DNA of 64,000 bases from Mangrovibacter phragmitis. GTDB taxonomy: Bacteria > Pseudomonadota > Gammaproteobacteria > Enterobacterales > Enterobacteriaceae. The notes beneath the pieces were generated by a model. It had not been told where the DNA came from, did no database searches, and saw nothing but the letters and a program-made list of their open reading frames with translations. Numbering within the stretch: position 1 is the first letter of the stretch; each line of letters starts with the position of its first letter. Shown piece by piece: positions 51,654 through 61,300 of this stretch. Made by a program: the position numbers and the translations under genes. The DNA is taken from the NCBI RefSeq assembly GCF_001655675.1, contig NZ_LYRP01000043.1:228410-292409 (forward strand). The letters run 5' to 3'.

Positions 51654-51890
51654 GAAGAATTTAGGGTTTATATACCGTTCGGTTAAAGCGCGAGCAAGTC
51701 GCCGTTTATTTGAATTTATTAAGCAACCTGCCAGGAGAGCGAAACAGAACAATGCCAGCAAAAAGACAAAAAGATAATGGGGCGGGGAATAAAAAATGGG
51801 CGATATTCGTGCAGGAAAACGTTCACGAACCCTCGCCCGGTGTTATTAACAGGAAGTGATTACCGGTACGCAGTAATCTGTTCTGGCTGG

Positions 51891-52061
51891 CTAATCATCA
51901 TAAAAACCATGCAGGTCTTCGACGGGCTGAGTGGATTCTTCACTCCAGAGCGTCAGCCTTAATTCCCGTATTTTCATTGCCAGTGCTTCCGCTTCGTCAT
52001 CCATCACGGTATCCGGAAACTTGTCGGTACAGTACTTGCCTGGGATTGCAGGAAAAAACAT
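51891..52061 (-). CDS. Small acidic protein of unknown function
   Basis: A 56-codon frame with a strong GCGGAGG ribosome site eight bases before its ATG. The peptide starts MFFPAIPGKYCTDKFPD, has an amphipathic helical middle (DDEAEALAMKIRELRLTLW) and an acidic end (EDLHGFYDD). No signal peptide or membrane segment. I do not recognise the family. The good ribosome site and biased composition support a real gene. The flanking stretches 51654-51890 and 52062-52431 show no other gene. Confidence 0.6.
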   Translation of the reverse strand: MFFPAIPGKYCTDKFPDTVMDDEAEALAMKIRELRLTLWSEESTQPVEDLHGFYDD

Positions 52062-52431
52062 CTCATAGTCCTCCGCAGATCACTGGAAGGGTTAGCATGG
52101 CAGGGTTATGTGTGAAAACGATGACAGCAAGATGACGGTTTAACTGAGCCTGCCAGTACGGCAGAGATCTGCTTTAAGAGGAATACAAGTCTGGCTGGGA
52201 TGATATTCACCATAAATTTGCATAATATTTTTATTATATTCTGATATTTTAATTTAAATATTATTAATCAACTTATTGTGGAGAGTTATTAGTATCAGTA
52301 TGTACATATGGCTTACGAAGTCGATAAAGCTGATTTGCATCGTGTTAAGTACACAAGGTTTCATGTGTTACCGGTGCAATACATACCTGCTTGTAATTGA
52401 GTTTCTGGTTTTCATAAAGGAATAGCGAATA

Positions 52432-52926
52432 ATGAAATGCATTCAATGCAATGGGCTTGAGTCAAATAAAGAATCCGGGCTATGTGATAGCTGTGAACAA
52501 AAAGAGTTACGCAAAATTAATGGGCTGCTGTATCTACCCGCGCTGGGGCTCATTTCCGGTTGTACGCTGGGTTTGTTTGATCTCTATACCTATATAGATG
52601 CTGTTGTCAGTTATTTCAGAAAAACAGGGTTTATTTCGTACTATGCAATGGGGGCAGTTGCATTTCTGCTGGCAGGGTATGTTATCTCGCTCGGTGCCTC
52701 ATGGTTCTTTTTCAGGTGTAAGTCTGGCATCCGAAAAATCATGGTCATTAATTATGTCATACGGTTGCTTAGCGCACTCTATTTAACAGTGCTCCCCATC
52801 CTTTGGTTTCAGGCACCATTCGATTCATATGGTATGAGAGCCTTAACAGGCGCAGCAGTTGGGGTTCTGGTCTGGATCCCTTATTTCTTGTTTTCGAAAA
52901 GGATCGATACGGTTTTTTGTAAATAG
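52432..52926 (+). CDS. Zinc-ribbon DUF2569-like membrane protein
   Basis: A 164-residue inner-membrane protein. The N-terminus has two CxxC pairs (MKCIQCNG and GLCDSCEQ), a zinc ribbon. The rest has four hydrophobic segments (GLLYLPALGLISGCTLGLF; YYAMGAVAFLLAGYVISLGASWFFF; YVIRLLSALYLTVLPIL; ALTGAAVGVLVWIPYFLF) in the order seen in DUF2569 proteins such as E. coli YdgK, including GxLYLPxLGL. Function unknown. An AAGGA site lies ten bases before the ATG. The DNA is AT-rich compared with the core genes, fitting an acquired accessory segment. Confidence 0.8.
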   Translation: MKCIQCNGLESNKESGLCDSCEQKELRKINGLLYLPALGLISGCTLGLFDLYTYIDAVVSYFRKTGFISYYAMGAVAFLLAGYVISLGASWFFFRCKSGIRKIMVINYVIRLLSALYLTVLPILWFQAPFDSYGMRALTGAAVGVLVWIPYFLFSKRIDTVFCK

Positions 52927-53009
52927 GCGCACACTCATGCTCACCGGGAAGGCGGGTACAAAAATAAAATGGTGTCTTATTTATGGTATTTTTCTATTAA
53001 GGAGTTTTC

Positions 53010-53347
53010 ATGAAATATCGCATAGCGCTGGCATTTGCTATCGGAGTGGTGGGTACAGCATGTGCAGACACGCTTCCCGGAAGCCTGTTTATGTTGCCAG
53101 CTCAACGGTAATAAATGTTGTTAACTGTGACACTCATCAGAGAGCGCAGTTTGAACGCATCTATTTCTCTCAGTATTGGGGGAAAGGGGATGTTATCGCT
53201 AAAAGAAGCCCGACAGGGCAGTGGAAAGACATTCCAGAAAACTCATTAGCTGGCATTATGGGCAATGCAGTGTGCCAAATTGATCCCACGCGATTGAAGC
53301 CTGAACCCCCGAGAGATACTCGCCCACCTTTGACTTGGCGAGTTTGA
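53010..53347 (+). pseudogene. Frameshifted small secreted protein
   Basis: An ATG with a perfect AAGGAG site begins MKYRIALAFAIGVVGTACADTLPG, a clear Sec signal peptide, but that frame ends after 33 codons at 53111. The neighbouring frame, with no start of its own, continues with protein-like sequence KPVYVASSTVINVVNCD, FERIYFSQYWGKGDV, SPTGQWKDIPENSLAGIMGNAVCQID and stops at 53347. A single-base indel near 53070-53090 (CTTCCCGGAAGCC) would rejoin them into about 112 residues with a short periplasmic domain and a cysteine pair. Either a pseudogene or a sequencing error. No family recognised. Confidence 0.7.
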
Positions 53348-53706
53348 CTAATAACAATCACTCTTGAGTTACAGATTGCATTCATTCAGGGCGCTACAGG
53401 TAATTCAGCGCCCTGGATGGCATTGTGCTCGATTGGGTTTTACATGCTATTAGCGATTTGCTTTTGTCATTAATTTCTTTTTTTCAAGGTGTTACTAAGT
53501 GACCAGAATATTAATCTGTGTTCTGGAAAAAATTTGCTTCAGGGGATAACAATGTACGTCACTTTGTTTTAAGTCATGCGTAATGCGTGAAATTAAATAA
53601 GCAATAAACTTTTTCCTAAATATATTCATCCAGCTTCCGATATAGCGTCCGTTAACATTCTTATTATTACTTCTAATTTAATTAGTCTGATATTGACAGG
53701 TCAGGG
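53348..53706. other. AT-rich region upstream of cdiB
   Basis: About 360 bases with no credible gene; low GC compared with cdiB. It should contain the promoter of the cdiBA operon, but no promoter stood out clearly. Confidence 0.5.
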
Positions 53707-55380
53707 ATGATGCCAGCTTTACGCAAGGTTTTTTTGCTCACATTGTTTTTCATTATAGCCTTTCCATCCGGTGCTGCACCGCTGTCTCCGGCAGACAGAA
53801 ATAATATTCAGCAACGCCAGCAACAGTTACTGCAACAAAGCCAGCAGCAGCGCGATGAGCTGGATAAAAGCATCTCCATTACCGGGCAACAACCTTCCTT
53901 CGCCGGGCCAGCAGGTGCAGGCCCGTGTTTTGTTATTCAACATATTGTGTTGCAGGGCAGCACGCTGATTTCCCCCACAGCGCAGCAAAAGCTGGTGGCT
54001 GGCTGGCAAGGTAAGTGCCTGGACATCAGGGGGATTACCGCTGCTGTCAACCAGGTATCAGACTGGTATATCAGCCGGGGATACATCACCAGCCGCGCGT
54101 TCCTGACACCACAAAATCTGGCAACAGGCACACTGCGAATTGTGGTGCTGGAAGGGAAACTGCGCGCCATACATCTCGATGGTAAAACCCCCCTGATGCT
54201 GAAAATGGCCTTTCCCGGCCTGGTGGGGAGGGTGCTCAACCTGCGCGATATTGAGCAGGGTATGGAGCAAATAAACCGCCTGCGCACATCACCTGTTCAG
54301 ATTGAAATCTTACCCGATACAACCCCGGGGTATTCCGTCGTCAACCTGACGGCCAGACCAGAGTTTCCGCTTACTGCCAGTGTTTCGCTGGATAACAGCG
54401 GGCAAAAATCAACCGGCGAAAAACAGCTTACAGGTGTACTCACAGGCAATAACCTGCTGGGTATTGCCGACAAGTGGTTTGTCAGTGGTGGGCGCAGCAG
54501 TGATTTTGCCACCGGGTATGATGCGCAAAGCTTACAGACGGGTGTCAGTGTTCCCTGGGGTTATGGCCTGCTCGATTACACATGGAGCTGGAGCGATTAC
54601 CGCACCACTTTTATCAACAACGGGTTTGACTGGGTATCCACAGGCAGCACGCAAAACCACCGGCTGAATGGCTCCTGGGTGGTGTTCCGCAATGGCGATA
54701 TCAAAACCGGAGTTACCGCAGGCTTAACCCATTATACCGGCCGCAACTGGCTTAACCACGCCCTGCTCAGTACCAGTTCGCGCAAACTAACCAGTATCTC
54801 TTTAGGCATTAACCATACCCAAAAAATTGCCGGTGGGGTGGCAACTTTCAACCCGGTTTTCAGCCGGGGTATGCCCTGGTTTGATGCTGAAAGTGACGCC
54901 GGAAAAAGGGGTGACCTGCCGAAAGCACAGTTTCGCAAGTGGAGTGCCAGTGCCAGTTATCAGCGCCCACTGAACGACCGTTTATGGTGGCTCACCAGCC
55001 TCTACGGGCAATGGTCGCCAGACCGCCTGTACGCCAGTGAGCGGCTGACACTGGGGGGCGAGAGCTCGGTACGCGGCTTCAAAGAACAGTATATCTCCGG
55101 CGATAACGGGGGCTACTGGCGTAATGAACTGAATTACGCACTGGGGTCGCTCCCGGTTATTGGCCAAATCAGTGCCACCGTGGCACTGGATGGCGGCTGG
55201 CTGGAGAAAGACCACCCCGACCAGCAGGCTGCCGGCACACTGTGGGGCGCTTCTGCGGGTTTAACTACCGGCGGGCGCTGGTATGCAAGCCAGATATCTG
55301 TTGGCACTCCGTTGCACTACCCGGACTGGCTTGGTCCGGATCACCTTGTTGTTAACTGGCGACTGACTTTCATGTATTGA
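53707..55380 (+). CDS. cdiB: CdiB-type two-partner secretion transporter
   Basis: Outer-membrane TpsB (ShlB/FhaC/HecB family) protein of 557 residues that secretes the downstream exoprotein. A signal peptide ends near AFPSGAAPLS and is followed by a Gln-rich plug helix (QQRQQQLLQQSQQQRDEL). Two POTRA domains follow (about 70-220, e.g. FVIQHIVLQGSTLIS and LRIVVLEGKLRAI), then the 16-strand barrel. The loop-6 motif VRGF is in GGESSVRGFKEQY, and the chain ends NWRLTFMY with the terminal aromatic expected of barrels. The exoprotein gene starts 11 bases later. Pairing with a CdiA-like protein favours CdiB over a haemolysin transporter. Confidence 0.93.
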   Translation: MMPALRKVFLLTLFFIIAFPSGAAPLSPADRNNIQQRQQQLLQQSQQQRDELDKSISITGQQPSFAGPAGAGPCFVIQHIVLQGSTLISPTAQQKLVAGWQGKCLDIRGITAAVNQVSDWYISRGYITSRAFLTPQNLATGTLRIVVLEGKLRAIHLDGKTPLMLKMAFPGLVGRVLNLRDIEQGMEQINRLRTSPVQIEILPDTTPGYSVVNLTARPEFPLTASVSLDNSGQKSTGEKQLTGVLTGNNLLGIADKWFVSGGRSSDFATGYDAQSLQTGVSVPWGYGLLDYTWSWSDYRTTFINNGFDWVSTGSTQNHRLNGSWVVFRNGDIKTGVTAGLTHYTGRNWLNHALLSTSSRKLTSISLGINHTQKIAGGVATFNPVFSRGMPWFDAESDAGKRGDLPKAQFRKWSASASYQRPLNDRLWWLTSLYGQWSPDRLYASERLTLGGESSVRGFKEQYISGDNGGYWRNELNYALGSLPVIGQISATVALDGGWLEKDHPDQQAAGTLWGASAGLTTGGRWYASQISVGTPLHYPDWLGPDHLVVNWRLTFMY

Positions 55381-55391
55381 AGGAGTATTCC

Positions 55392-58300
55392 GTGGATAAC
55401 CATCAACCGCCTGTACCCGTTTTTAAACGTGTTCTGTGTTGGCTTATCAGTGGCCTGCTTATCTGGCAGCCCGTTGCGCCCGCTTTTGCGGCCGCACTGA
55501 CTCCACAGGGCCCAACCAGTAAAGACACGGCAGGAAATGGTGTCCCGGTTATCAACATTGCCACGCCCAACAGTGCCGGGGTGTCTCATAACCAGTTTCA
55601 TGATTATAACGTTGGCCCGGAAGGACTGATCCTGAATAACGCCACCGGACAGCTGAACCCGACCCAGCTTGGCGGGCTGATTCAAAATAACCCTAATCTG
55701 AAAGCCGGGCATGAAGCGCAGGCCATTATCAATGAGGTTAATGGCGGCAACCGTTCGCAGCTCCAGGGCTATACCGAAGTGGCAGGGAAAGCAGCCAGTG
55801 TGATGGTTGCCAACCCGTATGGCATCACCTGCAACGGGTGTGGGTTTATCAATACACCAAATGTCACGCTGACCACAGGGAAACCGCAGTTCGATGCCAG
55901 TGGCAAACTGATTGCTGTTGAAGCCACAAAAGGGAGCATTACTGTAGAAGGTAAGGGGCTGGATGCATCCGACAGCGATGCGCTGACGCTTATCTCCCGG
56001 GCGACAGAAATCAATGCGGCTATTCATGCCAGAAATTTAACGGTGGTGGCCGGGGCTAACCGGGTGGGCAGCGACGGAAAAGTCACGCCTGTTAGCGGTG
56101 AAGGCAGTACGCCTGCTGTTGCAGTTGATACCGGCGCGCTGGGTGGCATGTATGCTAACCGGATCCACCTGGTCTCCAGTGATAAAGGCGTGGGCGTGAA
56201 CCTGGGTAATCTGGTGGCGCGCCAGGGGGATATCACCCTTGATGCCAGTGGGCAGTTGCGGATGAATAACAGCCTGGCTTCGGGCAGCCTGACCGCAAGG
56301 GGTGGCAGTGTGATCCTGTCGGGAGAGCACAAAGCGGGTGGTGCGGTGAATGTGAACAGTGCAGGTGACCTGACACTGGACAACACGATCCTCGCCGGGG
56401 ACGGCAACCTGCAACTGACCAGCGCCGGGCAACTGGAGTCTGCCGGCAGTACTCTGATCAGTGGAGGAAGCCTGGGTCTGAGCGGCCGTCAGGTGACAAC
56501 AGACAGCGCCAGCCAGGGCAGTAGCGCCGGGGACCTGCATCTTACAGCCGATACCTTCACCAGCCAGGGCCAGCTCACTGCGGGCGGCGGCGTCACCCTG
56601 AATGCCGGGCGCTTTAGCAACAGTGGACAGATACAGACGGTCGGACGCGCCATCATTCAGGCGGACAGCCTGATCAACACCGGCACCCTGCAGGGCGGTG
56701 GCATGGATCTGCGCGGCACACAGTTTACCAACCTGGGGCAGTTGCGCAGTACCGGCAACCTGGCTGTCACCGGCGTCACGCTGGACCAGCAGGGTACGCT
56801 GGGCAGCCAGGGGAATACCCGACTGACCCTGAGCGACCGCCTCAGCGACGGCCAAAACGCACAGGTGCTCAGTACCGGCAGCCTGGCTGTTAATGCGGGC
56901 ACGATCGTACAGCTGGGAACATTCTCCGCTGGCCAGGGCCTCACCCTGCAGGGGGACAACCTGATCACCGGACAGAGCAGTTACCTTGTCAGCGGCGGGG
57001 ACATGACGCTGGGCGCGGGCAGTATGAACCTGAGCGGGCAGGTTTCTGCCGGGGGCAACCTGGGGATCACCGGCACAGCGTTAACCAGCAACGCGGATGC
57101 ACGGATACAAAGCACTGGTGACCTGCAACTGACGGGCGATACCCTCACACTGGGCGGAGCGCTTCACGCGAACGGTAACTTCAGCGCGTCGGGTACCAAC
57201 CTGACCACAGGTACGGATGCGCAATTGCGCAGCGGTGGCAATATGTCGCTGACAGCCGGGCAGCAGATGGTACTGGGCGGTACGCAGGTGGCGGGCGGCA
57301 GCCTGAGCGCTGGTGCACGGCAACTGACTCACAGCGGCCAGTCCGGAGCACAGCATATTCTGATGACCACGCCGGGCACCCTGACCAACATCGGCACCCT
57401 GACGGCAACGCAACTGGCGATTCACAGTAGTCAGGTCAGTAACAGCGGACTGCTCCAGGGGATGGACGGGGTGGATATGCAGACCGGGCAGCTGGATAAC
57501 CTGGCGGGCGGCACCCTGCACAGCGGCGGGGATGTCACTCTCGCCATCCCGGTGATAAATAACGCCGGACTGATTACCGGCGATGGTGCACTGATACTGA
57601 ATAACGCCACCCTGCAGAACAGCGGGGAGATGAATGCCGCCACGCTGGGCGGTCATTCTGGCGCGTTCACTAATACGGCAACCGGGCTGCTGTATGCCCG
57701 CGGGGCACTGACCCTGAGTGGCGATACCCTCAGCAATACGGGGCAGCTTGCCGGAGACCAGGTGCAACTGACTGCCACCGGGCGACTGGAAAACCAGGGA
57801 ACGCTGCAGGGCACCCACGGCGTGAGCGCCACCGGCGACACGCTGGTCAATGGTAACGGAGCAAAATGGCTCAGTGGCGGCATGCTGTCGCTGAACGCCG
57901 GGCAACTGCTGACCGACGGCACCCTGCAGGGCGGGCAGACCTATATTACTGCCGGGCACTGGACCCATTCCGGCTCCCTGCTGGGACAGGGTGGCCTGAC
58001 GGCCCGTGTGGATGACACCCTGATTAACCGTGGCACCCTGATGAGCCAGGGCGATATGGTGTTGCAGGCTCCCGGGCTGGAAAACCACGGCCAGTTGCTC
58101 AGTACCGGCAACCTGACCCTGCAGGGCGTCACGCCAGCCAGTCCGCTGAGCGCCAGCCTGCTGGCTCTACCCTCAGTACCCGCCGCCATGGCGCTGACCA
58201 ACCAGCAGGGTGCAGCCCTTCAGACGGGCGGAACGCTGGCCCTGACGGGAAACACCCTGAGCAATGCAGGCACACTGTCCGGCCATACAGTGCAACTGAC

Positions 58301-61300
58301 GGCAGATTCCCTGAATAACACCGGCACGCTTTCCGGCCAGACCGTACAACTGACCACCGACAGCCTGAACAATCAGGGTAATCTGCAGGCCGGAAGCCTG
58401 GCCGTCAGCGGCACGGACCTGACCAACAGCGGCCTGATTCAGGGCGACAGCAGCCTGACACTCTCCCCTTCCGGCACCCTGACCAACACCGCTGGCGGCA
58501 CCCTCAGCGCCGGGCAGAGCCTGACGCTGACTACCGGCAGCCTGCAGAACGATGGCCTGATTCAGGGCGCGGGCGACGGGCAGATTACGGCCGCCAGCCT
58601 GGCCCGTAACGACGGACGAATACTGGATGGCACGGCACTGACCCTGAGTACGCCGCAGTTCAGCGGGGGCGGCTGGCTCCAGGCCGGTACGCTGACCCTG
58701 AATGCAGACCGCGCCACGGGCAGCGGCACCTGGCTGGCGGACCAGGCCACCCTGAGGGGCTCTTCCCTGACCAGCCTGGGTACCATCCAGGCCGGTACGC
58801 TGGGCGTAAATTACGGGCAGATAACCAACAGTGGCACCCTGACCGGCACATCACAACTGACCGTCAGCGCGGGGCAGGTGAACCAGCAGGACAGTGGACG
58901 ACTGCTGAGCGGTGGCGACCTGCTGTTGACCAGTGCCGGTTTTGACCAGGCTGGTCAGGTTATCGCACTGGGCAATCTTACCCTGCAACTGGCAAACGCC
59001 TTTACCGGGCACCACACCCTGGCAGCCGGTAAAACCCTGTCCATTACCAGCCAGGGCAGCCTGCAGAACCAGGGGCTGATGCAGGGGCAGTCCGTCAACC
59101 TGACTGCCGGGGGAGTGCTGACCAACAGTGGGCAAATCACCACCGGTAACGGTGGCAGCACCCTGAGCGGAGCCGGCATTGTCACCGATGGCGGCAGCAG
59201 CCTGCAGGGCGGGGGTGATGTGACCCTGACCAGTCGGGGCGATATCGCCATTAACGGATTTACCGGCACCCTGGGCAGCCTGGTTCTGAGTGCGCCGGGC
59301 AGCATTGTTAACACGGCTTTACTTTACGCAGGTAATAACCTCTCGTTACTGGCGGCCAGTATCCGTAACCAGCGCGGCGATATGCTGGCGGAAAATAACC
59401 TGTGGCTGCAGCGCGATGGCGCGGGAAATGCCAGCAATGAAGTGATTAACACCTCCGGCAATATCGAAACCCGTAACGGGGATATCAGCATTAATACTGG
59501 TCACTTGCTGAATCAACGGGATGGACTGAGTGTTAGCCAGAGTACGCAGTCACTCAATTCAGATCCAGCGATTGGGGGGGCCGTGTGGCGTCGTGCGATA
59601 AAAGATATGCCGAAAGGTAGTTTTGGCGTGACTGGGAAAGGACATACTTTCAATACAGGAAGTTGCGGCGCGAATGGCTCCTGCATCCGCGATTTTTATA
59701 TCACATATTATTATGCCCCGATGTCAGACTGGATGACGCAAAAAGTTGCGTCTTCGCAGACAGTAAGAACTGTCACTTCCAATGGCGGTTCTGCACGTCT
59801 GTCATCCGGCAGGAATTTATATATTACGGCAAGTACTCTGGAGAACAACGCCAGTGATATTTTGGCCGCTGCTAATGCCAGCCTTGTTGGTAATGTTTTA
59901 AATAATCAGTCTTGGCAGGCTGGCCTGACGACGGATTTTTATGTCTATGCCTACCAGGGGGCGGTAGCGACAACAACACTGTCTAATATGCTTCAGGATC
60001 ATGGGGACACCCATGTCTCTGGGCCAAATGAAAAATACCTCGACTACGCCCTGACCGGCCATGACACCACCACCGAGAATGCCCAAATCTACCGTGCCGT
60101 TATCCAGGCCGGAGGTGATCTTAATGCCAGTTTCCGTAACAATATCAGCAATACCAGCCTGACCCCCAATGCCGGAGGCATCGGTGGCACCCTAAGCGCC
60201 CCGGCCCTGAATACCCTGAGCAGCCAGGATATTAGCGGTAGCGTGAAAAAACAGGCCCAGGCTGGTACGGTCCCGTTAGATTCACCAGCCTGGCAAAGTC
60301 AGTTACAGAATGCCCTCCAGCAAATTAGCAGCGGCGCAGCAGGTGGCAAGCCTGACACGATAAAAAGCCGGGGCCTGGATACCAGCGCTTACCCCCTGCC
60401 ATCGGGCAGCAGTGGCTACTTTGTTATCGCCACCAACCCGCAAAGCCCGTACCTGATAACGGTTAACCCGAAACTCAGTGGCCTGGGGCCACTGGACCCA
60501 TCGGTGTTTGGTGACCTGAATGCTCTGCTGGGGATAAAAGCTGCCAGTGCGCCAGTGGAAACCCGCACCACCTATACCGACCAGAATGCATTTCTCGGGT
60601 CGTCTTACCTGTTGGGGCGGCTGAACCTGAACCCGGGCAAGGATTACCGCTTCCTTGGCGATGCCGCGTTCGATACACGCTATGTCAGTAATGCCATTTT
60701 GAACCAGACAGGCAGCCGCTACCTTAACGGCGTCGGCTCAGATTTGGACCAAATGCGTTACCTGATGGATAACGCGGCTTCAGCACAGAAATCCCTCGGG
60801 CTGCAATTTGGGGAGTCACTTTCTGCGGCGCAAATTGCCTCGCTTGACCACAGTATTTTGTGGTGGGAATCCACCACTATCAACGGCCAGACGGTGATGG
60901 TGCCGAAGCTGTATCTGGCGGCACAGGATGCCACCGTGAATAACGGCAGTGTGATTGCCGGGAATAACGTCAACCTCAAAGCCGGTAATATCACCAGCGA
61001 CGGCAGTACCGTGCTGGCAGCAAACTCACTGGCACTGGACAGCGATGCCAGCATCAGCAACCTTAATGATGGCCTGATTAAAGCCGGGGGCGGTCTCAGC
61101 CTGAGCGCGGTGAGCGACATTAACAATATCAGCGCCACCATCGCCGGGAAAACCGTGTCGCTGGAAAGCCTCGGTGGCAGCATTAATAACCTGACCAGGG
61201 CCGACACCACCACCATTAATGCCTGGAGTAAATACGGCAATGTCACACTGAAAAACACGGCACTGGGCAATACCGCCGGCATTACTGCGGAAGATAGTCT

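Noticed and set aside
51499..53700. CDI and neighbouring genes as a tRNA-Ser-integrated island
   Set aside because: Islands normally join at the tRNA 3' end, which points left toward lsrK here, while the accessory genes lie on the 5' side. No integrase and no repeated tRNA 3' fragment were seen.
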